Assembly: GCA_902574225.1 (NCBI GenBank)
Contig: CACGMO010000011.1
Span: 1-64,000 of the forward strand
From: an uncultured Alphaproteobacteria bacterium
GTDB taxonomy: Bacteria; Pseudomonadota; Alphaproteobacteria; Rhodobacterales; Rhodobacteraceae
Direction: 5' to 3'
DNA: 64,000 nucleotides
Positions 30,175 to 40,273 of this stretch are shown in pieces (within the stretch, counting starts at the first letter, position 1; each line of letters opens with the position of its first letter). The notes under the pieces were generated by a model. It was given only the letters and a program-made list of their open reading frames with translations. It did not search any database and was not told where the DNA came from. The position numbers were made by a program, and so were the translations under genes.

Positions 30175-30620
30175 TTTTTAACCTTATTAAATTAATAATA
30201 TAATAGCTTGTTATTTTATTTATAAATATTGAAAAATTGCAAACGCATTTACTAACAATAGCCTTTTTATTTACTTAGTTATAAAAATTAATTTTTCTTG
30301 ATAGATGCAATGACCTTTCCTTAGCTTTGCTGTTGCTTTTAAATTTGTCTCGAAAAAATGACTTTTCGTTGTCTCGGTTAGTAAGCCTTATTGTTGGAAA
30401 GACATTTTTTGCTGAAGTATTAACATCACATTTTTTTGGGTAAGAATGTATCGTCAATCTTGCCTGCCTCTACTTATTATGTCAGTAAAGGGTGTAAAGG
30501 TAGTGTGTAATTTAAGTGTGCAGCAGATGGGGTGTGTTTTACACAAAAGCTAACTTAATTTCTTTGACAAATAGTGAAACGAACTTAATTGCTCTGCATG
30601 TAAAAGAAAAAGGGTTTTAA

Positions 30621-30869
30621 ATGGAAGAAAATAATGAAGGCTTCGGTATAGCATTCGTAACGATAATATTCGTCGCATTTATATTACCTTCGATCGTACT
30701 TTTGTCGGTTGGAGACTCATGGGACCGATTTATCGATAAGTATGGTTCTGCTGCCACAACCGAATGTTGGGAAAATAGTAAGCATGAAAGGGTTTGTCGA
30801 AGTGACAAAAAGTGTAAATTTGGGCGTTTATTTTGTATAGAAGAAGGTTTCAGATGGCAAGCCGATTAG
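30621..30869 (+). CDS. Small TM protein with a four-Cys C-terminal domain
   Basis: One TM segment then CWENSKHERVCRSDKKCKFGRLFC; ATG preceded by an AAAGGG tract. Confidence 0.5.
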   Translation: MEENNEGFGIAFVTIIFVAFILPSIVLLSVGDSWDRFIDKYGSAATTECWENSKHERVCRSDKKCKFGRLFCIEEGFRWQAD

Positions 30870-31129
30870 CATCTGTTTCGAAAAATATATTTGGGAAGGC
30901 ATTTTATTCTAATCTTTGGATTGCCATTTCCTTTGGATTAATCTCCCAAGTAATTGGTTATACAAAATACGAGGGATATTTTAATCTTTATTGGATAATT
31001 ATGAAGGATGGTTATCTTTACTTTAATCTATATCCTAGCTTTGATGAGCTGAGTGCTATTCTATTCATTAGGGTATTTCTAGCTGTTTTTGTCTTTCTAA
31101 CCGTTAAAGATAAACTAAAAGGTAACTAA
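30854..31129 (+). CDS. Small integral membrane protein
   Basis: ATG at 30854 overlaps the preceding stop; two or three hydrophobic segments. Confidence 0.5.
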   Translation: MASRLASVSKNIFGKAFYSNLWIAISFGLISQVIGYTKYEGYFNLYWIIMKDGYLYFNLYPSFDELSAILFIRVFLAVFVFLTVKDKLKGN

Positions 31130-31157
31130 AATTACATAAGAATTCTCAGGAGATGTA

Positions 31158-31250
31158 ATGGAGTACATTAAATACAAATTAACCGGAGCCTTAATAGTGG
31201 CTTTTCTATTTTTATCAGCATGTAATGGTGGAGATGGAAGTGGGTACTGA
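31158..31250 (+). CDS. Tiny lipoprotein (30 aa): MEYIKYKLTGALIVAFLFLSACNGGDGSGY
   Basis: Signal peptide plus lipobox LSAC, CAGGAGA Shine-Dalgarno upstream; shorter than the ORF-track cutoff. Confidence 0.5.
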   Translation: MEYIKYKLTGALIVAFLFLSACNGGDGSGY

Positions 31251-31469
31251 CAAAGCTATCGAGATTATAGATATATACACTCACAAGGTGTAGAAGAGAT
31301 TAGATAGACTAGGAACTTACTTAGTCTTTATCGCAACAACTTTATTATTAATATTACTATGCAACTTGGAGCTTTGATTATTTATCCGTTTTCCCGGAAC
31401 TAGAGACTAAGAAAAAAAATTTCTTTTCTATATTTCACTCGTTTACAGCTAATGAATTAGCACTAACAA

Positions 31470-31796
31470 TTATTTTTGGTCTGCATCTATGGCATTGCTT
31501 ATTTCTCTCCAGACCTTTCCATCTTTATAAAGTTGGATTTGAGTAACTCTATATTTTTTACCATTTTTTTGAATAACCAAATGCTTGAAAGCCATCATAT
31601 CTTCATCTTCATGTAGTAATTCAGGTTCGTTTATAGCAGCTTTTTCTGTAAACTGTTTCTTTAATGTTTCAACATGTTCTAAGCGATCTGATAAAGCTGT
31701 TTCTTTTATATACATAAAATCTTCGTGTAGCCATTCTTTCATCTCTTCCCAGTTTCGTTCCTCTAATAGCCTAAGCACCTTTATGTACTTTTCCAA
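31470..31796 (-). CDS. Small NTF2/SnoaL-like protein
   Basis: LHEDFMYIKETALS...NGKKYRVTQIQLYKDGKVWREI; paralog of the 27406-27741 ORF. Confidence 0.6.
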   Translation of the reverse strand: MEKYIKVLRLLEERNWEEMKEWLHEDFMYIKETALSDRLEHVETLKKQFTEKAAINEPELLHEDEDMMAFKHLVIQKNGKKYRVTQIQLYKDGKVWREISNAIDADQK

Positions 31797-31936
31797 ATTT
31801 AGTCTCCAAAAATAATTGCAATTAATACTTGATGTACCATCGTGCTCTTAAAATGAAAATTTCTCGTTTTTTTCTTTTGCACAAACAGAATTAACTACAA
31901 CTAACTAGTTCTAAACGCCAAACTGGGTCCAAATTA

Positions 31937-32023
31937 TGGTGCGGCTGAGAAGACTTGAACTTCCACGGGTTTTACCCCACAGCGACCTCAACGCTGCGCG
32001 TCTACCGATTCCGCCACAGCCGC
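31937..32023 (-). tRNA. tRNA-Leu (anticodon GAG)
   Basis: Reverse complement gcggctgtggcggaatcggtagacgc...cagcgttgaggtcgctg...gttcaagtc...cagccgcacca folds as a class II tRNA with long variable arm and encoded CCA. Confidence 0.95.
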
Positions 32024-32093
32024 CTATTCAATACCATTTTCAATCTGGAGTTAGATATGATATTTTCCCCAAAAAAGCAACACGTTAATACTA

Positions 32094-32747
32094 ATGGCAC
32101 AAATGATAGAATGGAAGCACGATAAAAATCTTGTAGATTACAAAATTGCTGAGGATATGATGTCTAAACGAGTTGAAGATATAATTTCAAACCAAAAGAC
32201 AGAGCTTATCTGGTTTTTAGAGCATGACAGCCTTTTCACTCTTGGCACGTCTGCGAAAATGAGCGATTTTAAGAATCATGTCAATATTCCGATGTATCAA
32301 ACAAAAAGGGGTGGGCAGACAACCTATCATGGTCCTGGTCAACGAATTGTCTATCTGATGCTCGATTTGAGAAACGGAAACAAAGATATAAAAAAATTAG
32401 TATGGAATATTGAAGAATGGCTTATTTTGGTCCTTAAAGACCTAGGCATTTTAGGGTATAGAATTCCCGGAATGGTTGGGGTTTGGGTTAAGGATCCTGG
32501 TCGTGTTAATATAGATGGAACCCGTGATAAGAAAATAGCAGCACTCGGACTGAGGGTAAAGAAATGGGTCACATTCCATGGCTTAGCATTAAACGTAAAT
32601 CCCAACCTTAACTTTTTCACTAACATTAATCCTTGCGGTATATCTGGGAAAGGAGTGACATCTTTACACGAGCTAGGAGTTAAAATAAAAACGGCTGATG
32701 TTGATAAGATATTTAAGCAAACTTTTTCAAAAATTTTTACAAAATGA
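32094..32747 (+). CDS. lipB: Lipoyl(octanoyl) transferase
   Basis: RGGQTTYHGPGQRIVYLMLDLR; KKIAALGLRVKKWVTFHGLALNV; INPCGISGKGVTSL. Confidence 0.95.
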   Translation: MAQMIEWKHDKNLVDYKIAEDMMSKRVEDIISNQKTELIWFLEHDSLFTLGTSAKMSDFKNHVNIPMYQTKRGGQTTYHGPGQRIVYLMLDLRNGNKDIKKLVWNIEEWLILVLKDLGILGYRIPGMVGVWVKDPGRVNIDGTRDKKIAALGLRVKKWVTFHGLALNVNPNLNFFTNINPCGISGKGVTSLHELGVKIKTADVDKIFKQTFSKIFTK

Positions 32748-32864
32748 GCAATCTCTAATGTGCGTCGAACGGTCTCTAAATTTTGGGTGGAAAACTTAAT
32801 AAGGATGTACTATATATATATAGATTAATCAATTTACTGTCAGTGCTAAAGGGGGCGTCTTTTA

Positions 32865-34511
32865 ATGGTTGATGTTACAGATCAAATTTCACATGAACAC
32901 GAAAAGAAAAATTTCTTCACTCGTTGGTTTATGTCAACAAATCATAAGGATATAGGTATTTTATATATATTTACCGCGGCCCTTTTGGGTTTTATCGCGG
33001 TCGCATTTACCGTCTATATGAGACTAGAGCTTATGGAACCAGGGGTCCAGTATATGACCAATGCCGACGGTGAGCCAAATGGGCATATGTGGAATGTTTT
33101 AATTACTGGCCATGGTGTATTAATGATGTTTTTCGTTGTCATTCCAGCTCTCTTCGGTGGTTTTGGTAACTACTTCATGCCGTTAATGATTGGGGCACCT
33201 GACATGGCGTTCCCAAGAATGAATAACTTGTCTTATTGGTTATATGTCGCAGGTTCATCACTTGCAGTGTGTAGCTTGTTAGCACCGGGAGGAAATGGTC
33301 AATTAGGATCTGGTGTTGGATGGGTATTGTACGCTCCTTTGTCAACCTCTGAGCAGGGGATGTCGATGGATTTAGCAATATTCGCTATTCATTTATCTGG
33401 AGCTTCGTCAATACTAAGTGCCATAAACATGATTACAACATTTTTAAACATGCGTGCACCAGGTATGACACTTCACAAAACACCTCTTTTCCCTTGGTCA
33501 ATAGTAGTTACGGCTTTCCTAATACTTTTGTCACTACCTGTATTAGCCGGTGCGATTACAATGCTGCTAACTGACAGAAATTTTGGTACGACATTTTTTG
33601 ATCCTGCAGGAGGTGGCGATCCAGTACTTTATCAGCATCTATTATGGTTTTTTGGCCACCCAGAAGTCTATATGATTGTTATTCCTGGGTTTGGAATAGT
33701 AAGTCATGTTATTTCAACATTTTCTAAGAAACCAGTATTTGGATATCTACCAATGGTGTACGCCATGATAGCAATTGGTGCCTTGGGTTTTGTTGTCTGG
33801 GCTCATCACATGTATACAGTTGGTATGTCTGTTACGCAACAAGCTTATTTTATGCTAGCGACAATGGTCATAGCGGTTCCTACCGGGATAAAGATTTTCT
33901 CATGGATCGCCACAATGTGGGGAGGATCAGTTGAGTTTAAAACACCTATGTTATGGTCAATAGGATTTCTATTTCTTTTCACTGTAGGTGGAGTGACAGG
34001 TATAGTTTTAAGCCAAGCAGGGATCGATAGAGCATATCACGATACTTATTATGTTGTAGCTCATTTTCACTATGTTATGTCTTTGGGCGCCGTCTTTTGC
34101 ATCTTTGCTGGGATATATTATTGGATAGGGAAAATGTCTGGTCGTCAATATCCTGAATGGGCTGGAAAATTACACTTCTGGACCATGTTTATTGGATCAA
34201 ACATTACATTTTTCCCACAACATTTTCTTGGAAGACAAGGTATGCCTCGACGGTATATAGATTATCCAGAGCAATTTGCGTTGTGGAACTATGTATCATC
34301 TATAGGGGCTTTTATATCCTTTGCATCTTTTATATTTTTCTTCGGCATAATCTTTTATACATTAAGGTGGGGCAGACGTATCACAGAGGAAGCTTATTGG
34401 GGGAAACATGCGGATACATTAGAGTGGACATTACCAAATCCGCCACCCGAGCATACCTTTGAAACATTACCTACAAAAGATATGTGGGAGTCCAAGTCAA
34501 CTAGCCACTAG
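32865..34511 (+). CDS. ctaD: Cytochrome c oxidase subunit I
   Basis: [64 protein letters not shown]. Confidence 0.97.
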   Translation: MVDVTDQISHEHEKKNFFTRWFMSTNHKDIGILYIFTAALLGFIAVAFTVYMRLELMEPGVQYMTNADGEPNGHMWNVLITGHGVLMMFFVVIPALFGGFGNYFMPLMIGAPDMAFPRMNNLSYWLYVAGSSLAVCSLLAPGGNGQLGSGVGWVLYAPLSTSEQGMSMDLAIFAIHLSGASSILSAINMITTFLNMRAPGMTLHKTPLFPWSIVVTAFLILLSLPVLAGAITMLLTDRNFGTTFFDPAGGGDPVLYQHLLWFFGHPEVYMIVIPGFGIVSHVISTFSKKPVFGYLPMVYAMIAIGALGFVVWAHHMYTVGMSVTQQAYFMLATMVIAVPTGIKIFSWIATMWGGSVEFKTPMLWSIGFLFLFTVGGVTGIVLSQAGIDRAYHDTYYVVAHFHYVMSLGAVFCIFAGIYYWIGKMSGRQYPEWAGKLHFWTMFIGSNITFFPQHFLGRQGMPRRYIDYPEQFALWNYVSSIGAFISFASFIFFFGIIFYTLRWGRRITEEAYWGKHADTLEWTLPNPPPEHTFETLPTKDMWESKSTSH

Positions 34512-34522
34512 TTTGAGTTACT

Positions 34523-35026
34523 ATGTTGAAAATATTGGATAATTGGGGCGCTGCAAGTGAAGCGCCCTCTATCAAGATAAGTTTGGCTCCAAATAGATCC
34601 CTAGATGCACACGGGACTAAAGTGGTTTTTGCTGTAGTAGCATGTGGTTTTTTGCTCCCTATAATACCATTCATTGGCAGCCCAATAGGAACAACACTAA
34701 CTATTTTCTCAGGTTTGACATTCTATCTTTTTCTAACTCTACTTCAAAGAAATTTTCAGCAGGGTAGCACTTTTGAAGAGATCTTAATTTCAAAAAATAA
34801 AATCATTGTAGTGCATCAAGAAAAAAATAAAGAGCAAATGACTTGGGAATGTAATCCTTATTGGACAAAGGTACATCTCGACATCAACAATCCAAAATTA
34901 AAAAATTACTTAACCTTGGCCGGAAAGGGAAGGCATATTGAATTGGGGGCATTTTTGAGCCCTGAGGAACGCCTTGAGTTACGAGATAAAATTCAAAATG
35001 CGCTAGCTAAAGCTAATAGTACATGA
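34523..35026 (+). CDS. DUF2244-like integral membrane protein
   Basis: SLAPNRSLDAHGTKVVF, two TM segments, WECNPYWTKVHLD, GRHIELGAFLSPEERLEL. Confidence 0.8.
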   Translation: MLKILDNWGAASEAPSIKISLAPNRSLDAHGTKVVFAVVACGFLLPIIPFIGSPIGTTLTIFSGLTFYLFLTLLQRNFQQGSTFEEILISKNKIIVVHQEKNKEQMTWECNPYWTKVHLDINNPKLKNYLTLAGKGRHIELGAFLSPEERLELRDKIQNALAKANST

Positions 35027-35059
35027 TATATCAATCGTAATTGATATTCTTGAAGTCAT

Positions 35060-35842
35060 ATGAAAATAATTGCTGATGAAACTTCTGGATTCCGGTTCAA
35101 GCGTTATGCATTACTTGGTATGTCTGGGCTGGGGAAGACATTTATCTCTCGTAAACTTGAGAACAAAGACAGATGGTCACACTATTCAGTCGATTATGAG
35201 ATAGGTAAGCTCCTTTTTAAAAACCAACATAAACACTTACTTGATGGGTTTGAAATAGGTAATTTAACAAATCTATCTAATTTTCTTGGCAAACCTGGCT
35301 CTCGATCGAAAGGGGGAATATTATTTTCAGAGTATTTAAAACGTCAACAACTTCACCGTGATGCAGAAATTAAGGCAACTCTCAATGCAAGTTCACTAGT
35401 AGAACGCTCACCAGAGTTGTCGCACTTTATGTGCGATACATCTGGTTCTATTTGTGAACTGGTAAATCCACAAGACGAAAATGATAAAATACTATCATCG
35501 TTGTCCAAAAACTTTCTTATAATATGTCTTGAAGCACCTGACACTATGTATCAAGTATTAATTGACAGATTTTTAGCCAAACCTAAACCCATGTATTATG
35601 AAGAAAATTTCTTACACTCTCTATGGAAAAGTTTTAGAGATGATACTTTGACCACTTTTGATGAAATAAATCCTGATGACTTCATGATTTATGGATTTAA
35701 AGCACTTATTAAGAGAAGAAAAGCGATATTCGATACAATTTCTAAAAATTGGGGTATATCATTAAACTTCGAGCAATTACGTGATGTGAGATGTGCCGCC
35801 GATTTAATAGGTGCTGTAGAGCGCGCGATCAGAGTAAAATAA
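35060..35842 (+). CDS. P-loop ATPase/kinase-like protein
   Basis: Walker A-like [13 protein letters not shown]. Confidence 0.7.
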   Translation: MKIIADETSGFRFKRYALLGMSGLGKTFISRKLENKDRWSHYSVDYEIGKLLFKNQHKHLLDGFEIGNLTNLSNFLGKPGSRSKGGILFSEYLKRQQLHRDAEIKATLNASSLVERSPELSHFMCDTSGSICELVNPQDENDKILSSLSKNFLIICLEAPDTMYQVLIDRFLAKPKPMYYEENFLHSLWKSFRDDTLTTFDEINPDDFMIYGFKALIKRRKAIFDTISKNWGISLNFEQLRDVRCAADLIGAVERAIRVK

Positions 35843-35852
35843 AGGGCCAATA

Positions 35853-36773
35853 ATGCCGATAAAAATTCCTAAAAATTTACCAGCCTTTGATATTCTTCAA
35901 AACGAAGGCGTTATGGTGATGTCTAGTCAATTAGCGGAAAAGCAAGATATCCGTCCTCTACAGATAGTATTACTTAATTTAATGCCAGAAAAAATAAAAA
36001 CGGAAACCCAATTTGCGCGACTCATAGGAGCAACACCCCTTCAAATAGAGTTTACGTTACTAAGAGTATCATCACATGTTTCAAAAAATACATCTAAAGA
36101 GCACCTTGAAAATTTTTATAAGACTTTTGATAATGTGCGTGATAACAAATATGATGGGCTGATTATTACAGGTGCACCAATAGAGCACCTTCCATTCGAG
36201 GCAGTTGATTATTGGGGAGAATTGAAAGAAATTTTAGAATGGGCAAAAGCGTCTGTACACTCCGTATTTGGTGTTTGTTGGGGTGCTATGGCTATGCTTT
36301 ATTATTTTTACTCAATAGAAAAACTTATGCTGCAAAGAAAAGCTTTAGGCCTATTTCGGCATAAGAACAGAAGAGTTAACTCGCATTTTCTAAGAGGTTT
36401 TTCAGACGACTTGATCGTGCCCGTGAGTCGCTGGACAGAAATATCTAGAGATGAAATTGTTGAGAAAAAAAATCTAGAAATTCTTCTGGATTCTGATGAA
36501 GTTGGACCTTGTCTTATAGAAGATAAGGAAAAAAAATTTTTATTTTTACTTAATCATTTGGAGTATGACAGCAATACCCTTAATGATGAATATTTGAGAG
36601 ATAAAGATACTGAAAAAAAATTTCAGGTTCCCAGAAACTATTTTCCTAATGATGACCCGAAACAAGATCCTATAAATAGGTGGCGCAGTCATGCACATCT
36701 TTTATACGGCAACTGGATAAACGAGATCTATCAAACAACTCCTTTTGAGATAGAAAAGATTGGCTTGAAATAA
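35853..36773 (+). CDS. metA: Homoserine O-acyltransferase (MetA family)
   Basis: [76 protein letters not shown]. Confidence 0.96.
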   Translation: MPIKIPKNLPAFDILQNEGVMVMSSQLAEKQDIRPLQIVLLNLMPEKIKTETQFARLIGATPLQIEFTLLRVSSHVSKNTSKEHLENFYKTFDNVRDNKYDGLIITGAPIEHLPFEAVDYWGELKEILEWAKASVHSVFGVCWGAMAMLYYFYSIEKLMLQRKALGLFRHKNRRVNSHFLRGFSDDLIVPVSRWTEISRDEIVEKKNLEILLDSDEVGPCLIEDKEKKFLFLLNHLEYDSNTLNDEYLRDKDTEKKFQVPRNYFPNDDPKQDPINRWRSHAHLLYGNWINEIYQTTPFEIEKIGLK

Positions 36774-36799
36774 CCACAAATTTAAGGTTATTCTTAGCT

Positions 36800-37606
36800 A
36801 TGCGACACACTCTGCCTCAAAATCCTCAATTTTATGTTACGGCCCCTCAAGATTGTCCTTATTTAGATAATCAAGTCGAAAGAAAGCTATTCACAGCTTT
36901 ATATGGAACAAATACTAGACGCCTAAATAATTCTTTGTCAAAACAGGGGTTTAGAAGATCACAAAATGTTCTATATAGACCTTCTTGTGCAAACTGCAAC
37001 GCTTGTATGTCAGCTAGAATATCAAGTAGAGATTTCGAACCTTCAAAGTCACAAAAGAGAATACTTTCAAAAAACTCAGATATTTTAAGAGCTGTAAATC
37101 CTGCACTGGCAACCGATGCCCAATATGATCTTTTCAAAAAATATATAACCGCAAGACATCCCAATGGGGGAATGTCGGATATGGATGCGGACGACTTTAC
37201 AGCAATGATTGAAGAAACAAATGTTGAATCAAAGTTGATTGAATACTACGCAAAAAAAAGTGGAGAGTTAGAACTTATTAGTTTTTCATTAGTTGATATT
37301 TTGGATGACGGTATCTCTATGGTCTATTCAGTATTTAACCCAGATTTCAAAGAGAAAAGCCTTGGTACTTACATGATCCTAGATCATAATATGCTGGCGA
37401 TAGAAATGAATCTCCAATATGTTTACTTAGGCTATTGGGTCAAGGGTAGTTCTAAAATGGACTATAAAAAACGCTTTAGTTCTCTTGAAGTCTTTACAAA
37501 CGACAAATGGGTCTGTGTAAGCAAATCTAAAATCACTAACGTTAATACCCACAAACTAGATCAACAGAAACATGGTATGCCAATCTATTTGCCATCTGAA
37601 GAATAG
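36800..37606 (+). CDS. bpt: Aspartate/glutamate leucyltransferase / arginyltransferase (N-end rule)
   Basis: QFYVTAPQDCPYLDNQVERKLFTAL, GFRRSQNVLYRPSCANCNACMSARI, YVYLGYWVKGSSKMDYKKRF. Confidence 0.92.
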   Translation: MRHTLPQNPQFYVTAPQDCPYLDNQVERKLFTALYGTNTRRLNNSLSKQGFRRSQNVLYRPSCANCNACMSARISSRDFEPSKSQKRILSKNSDILRAVNPALATDAQYDLFKKYITARHPNGGMSDMDADDFTAMIEETNVESKLIEYYAKKSGELELISFSLVDILDDGISMVYSVFNPDFKEKSLGTYMILDHNMLAIEMNLQYVYLGYWVKGSSKMDYKKRFSSLEVFTNDKWVCVSKSKITNVNTHKLDQQKHGMPIYLPSEE

Positions 37607-37612
37607 TTGGAT

Positions 37613-40273
37613 CTAAAAATTAAGTGACAAATCTCTGTGGTTCGCATTACAACGGGCTAGATATAAAGCGAGATCTTTGTTAAACCTACTCTGTGCTCGT
37701 ATACCTAAAGATCCCTTTGTCTTTTCTAGGTATGTATTCAAACTTTCTTCGAGAGGTTCTTTAGATGCACTTACCCAATCGTTAAGATCAGTTATTACTG
37801 TTAAAGCAGCATCAAGATTCTTATTTACTTTTTCTTCCTTAACATTCTTTTTCTTTAACTCTCTTATCGCTTTTGATAACTTACTTTTAAAATCGCTTGT
37901 TCCGTTTACCTGGCTCACTTTCTTTGAAAAATCATTAAATATTTTTATTCTTTCCTCCTTGGGTAAGTCAGCACTTTTTTGAAGGATTGTTTTATACTCC
38001 GCCTCCAATTGAGATATTTCCTTATTTGAAGCAAGAACTAATGATAATTCTTTGACGGCCTTGAAAGAGTTTTCGCCTGCTCGCCTATACATGTTTCTTT
38101 GCTTCTGCTCCTCTTTCATTAGGCTTTTGAATTCTTCATAGATCTGATCCCAATTCTCTGGCTTCTGTTGATCTATTTCATCAATCTCTTTTTGAACTTC
38201 TTTTATCTCACTCGCAATATCTTCTACTGCACTATCATTTTTTAAAGTTTTTTGAAGAACTTGTTCCTTCTTCAGCTCCTTTATTTCAAGCTTTTTCTGA
38301 TTTACTCGGCTTTCCAATCTTCTAACCTTGTTCAAAATTGGTCGATACTCTATCGCTTCCTTTTCAATTATACTTTCTTGTTCTATAGCGTTTTTTAGCG
38401 AAGCTAAAGCGAGTTCCGCATCTCCCACAGCATTAGTCAAGTTAGCCTTTACTTTTTTTGGTAGCATGCTCATATCAACCCCACCAAGTTCTCTAACTGC
38501 ATCTTGTACAAAGTTGTCATTAGAAAAAAGCACATTTGCACTATATTGCTCAATACAATATTGGAGCCGGGGGTTTTTCGGAGGTGGAGAGTTTTCCGAT
38601 AAGAAACTAGTTCTGTTTGGAAGATAATTTACTAGTGCAGGATAATAGCCAACAATAAAAAGAGCTAGTATTTGGAGCATAATAAATGGCACTACGCCTT
38701 TATACATCTGAACCGTTTTAACAATAGCTGGCGCTACCCCTCTTAGATAAAATAGTGCAAACCCAAATGGAGGCGTGAGAAAGGATGTTTGTATATTAAG
38801 ACCTATCATAACGCCAAGCCATACTGCGGTTATATTTGCAGATGGATCAGCTAACAATATAGGCGCAACTATCGGAACTACAACAACAGCAATTTCAATA
38901 AAATCGAGGAAAAATCCTAGAATAAAGATAACAGCCATAACAATTATAAATTTCGCCCAAAATCCTCCTGGCAGTGAGTTCAAGAATTCGCGCACAAGGT
39001 CCTCTCCCCCAAACGCTCTGAAAGCGGCCGTAAGTACAGCAGCTCCTAAAAGAATAATAAATACGAGTGAGGTGGTTTTTGCGGTCTCTAACATTACGTC
39101 ATTTAAAGTACCCTCGATCTTATAGAGCCTGAGAGAACTCCAGACAAGCGATACAATAAACAAAGTAGCTCCTATAATACCGATGAATATTCCCGTCAAA
39201 TCTCTTACATCCTGAATGAGTAAAATATTCATATCAAAGTTAGATAGGGCAAATGCCATTATAAGAATAGAAATCAACAAAATAATAGCGGGCAGATATG
39301 CAGTGTAATCTTGTTTTGGGTTCAACCTATAACCGGCCATCACTAGAGCGCCTGCTGCGCCGATCGCTCCAGCCTGATTAACAGTTGCTATTCCAGTAAT
39401 GATCGAACCCAACACTAAGACAATAAGTGTAAGTGGTGGTATTAAAATAAAGCCAACCCTAAACCAGAAACTAGCATCCATTTTTCCGTTATATGGAACG
39501 GATGGGGCCAAACGCGGAAAGAACAGGGCTAGAACAAGAATAAATACCATATATAACAACACCAAAACAACTCCAGGCACAAATGCACCTAAAAACATTT
39601 CCCCGGCACTCGTCGAGGTAACATCCATTACCGAAGGCATTGAAAGGTCTCCTGTCGCCTCTTTATGTAAGGACTTTCGTATTGAGCTCGCTTGATCTGC
39701 TGCAGACCCAAGTTGATCAGCTAAAATTATTAGTACAATTGAAGGTGGGATGATCTGACCTAATGTTCCTGATGCTGCTATTGTTCCAGTGGCAAGAGCG
39801 GGAGAATACTTGTTGCGTAACATAACAGGCAAAGAAATCAAGCCCATTGCTACCACTGTTGCTCCGACAATCCCTGTTGTAGCAGCTAACAGAGCTCCAA
39901 CAAACACGACAGATATTCCAAGCCCTCCAGGCACTGGACCAAAGAGATTAGCCATTGTAACGAGTAAATCTTCAGCTATCTTGGACTTTTGAAGCATTAT
40001 CCCCATAAATATAAATAAAGGAATCGCAATCAAAGTATCTCTTTCTACATCCCAATAGACGAACCTCAGATTGGTAACTCCTGCTGATAGCCATTGATAT
40101 GGACTACCACTATGGAAATAAGCGGCTGAGTCGCTCTCAATCAAATAACCAAATAAAGCAGCCAACACTATAGAAAAAATTGCCGCCCCCGGCAGTGAAA
40201 ATGCCACTGGATAGCCAGATCCTAACGCGAAAGCCATGGTTAAAAATAAAACGGCCAGAAAAAATAGTTCCAT
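37613..40273 (-). CDS. TRAP transporter large permease (DctM) with long C-terminal coiled-coil extension
   Basis: IPLFIFMGIMLQKSKIAEDLL, GGLGISVVFVGALLAATTGIVGA, SGTLGQIIPPSIVLIIL; charged helical tail of about 330 aa. Confidence 0.93.
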   Translation of the reverse strand: MELFFLAVLFLTMAFALGSGYPVAFSLPGAAIFSIVLAALFGYLIESDSAAYFHSGSPYQWLSAGVTNLRFVYWDVERDTLIAIPLFIFMGIMLQKSKIAEDLLVTMANLFGPVPGGLGISVVFVGALLAATTGIVGATVVAMGLISLPVMLRNKYSPALATGTIAASGTLGQIIPPSIVLIILADQLGSAADQASSIRKSLHKEATGDLSMPSVMDVTSTSAGEMFLGAFVPGVVLVLLYMVFILVLALFFPRLAPSVPYNGKMDASFWFRVGFILIPPLTLIVLVLGSIITGIATVNQAGAIGAAGALVMAGYRLNPKQDYTAYLPAIILLISILIMAFALSNFDMNILLIQDVRDLTGIFIGIIGATLFIVSLVWSSLRLYKIEGTLNDVMLETAKTTSLVFIILLGAAVLTAAFRAFGGEDLVREFLNSLPGGFWAKFIIVMAVIFILGFFLDFIEIAVVVVPIVAPILLADPSANITAVWLGVMIGLNIQTSFLTPPFGFALFYLRGVAPAIVKTVQMYKGVVPFIMLQILALFIVGYYPALVNYLPNRTSFLSENSPPPKNPRLQYCIEQYSANVLFSNDNFVQDAVRELGGVDMSMLPKKVKANLTNAVGDAELALASLKNAIEQESIIEKEAIEYRPILNKVRRLESRVNQKKLEIKELKKEQVLQKTLKNDSAVEDIASEIKEVQKEIDEIDQQKPENWDQIYEEFKSLMKEEQKQRNMYRRAGENSFKAVKELSLVLASNKEISQLEAEYKTILQKSADLPKEERIKIFNDFSKKVSQVNGTSDFKSKLSKAIRELKKKNVKEEKVNKNLDAALTVITDLNDWVSASKEPLEESLNTYLEKTKGSLGIRAQSRFNKDLALYLARCNANHRDLSLNF

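Noticed and set aside
32811-32822. TATATATATA tract upstream of ctaD as a special repeat
   Set aside because: Short AT dinucleotide run, expected in low-GC promoter regions.
37677-39992. Plus-strand ORFs antisense to the TRAP large permease
   Set aside because: Low-complexity shadow ORFs opposite a clear long CDS, with no motifs or RBS.
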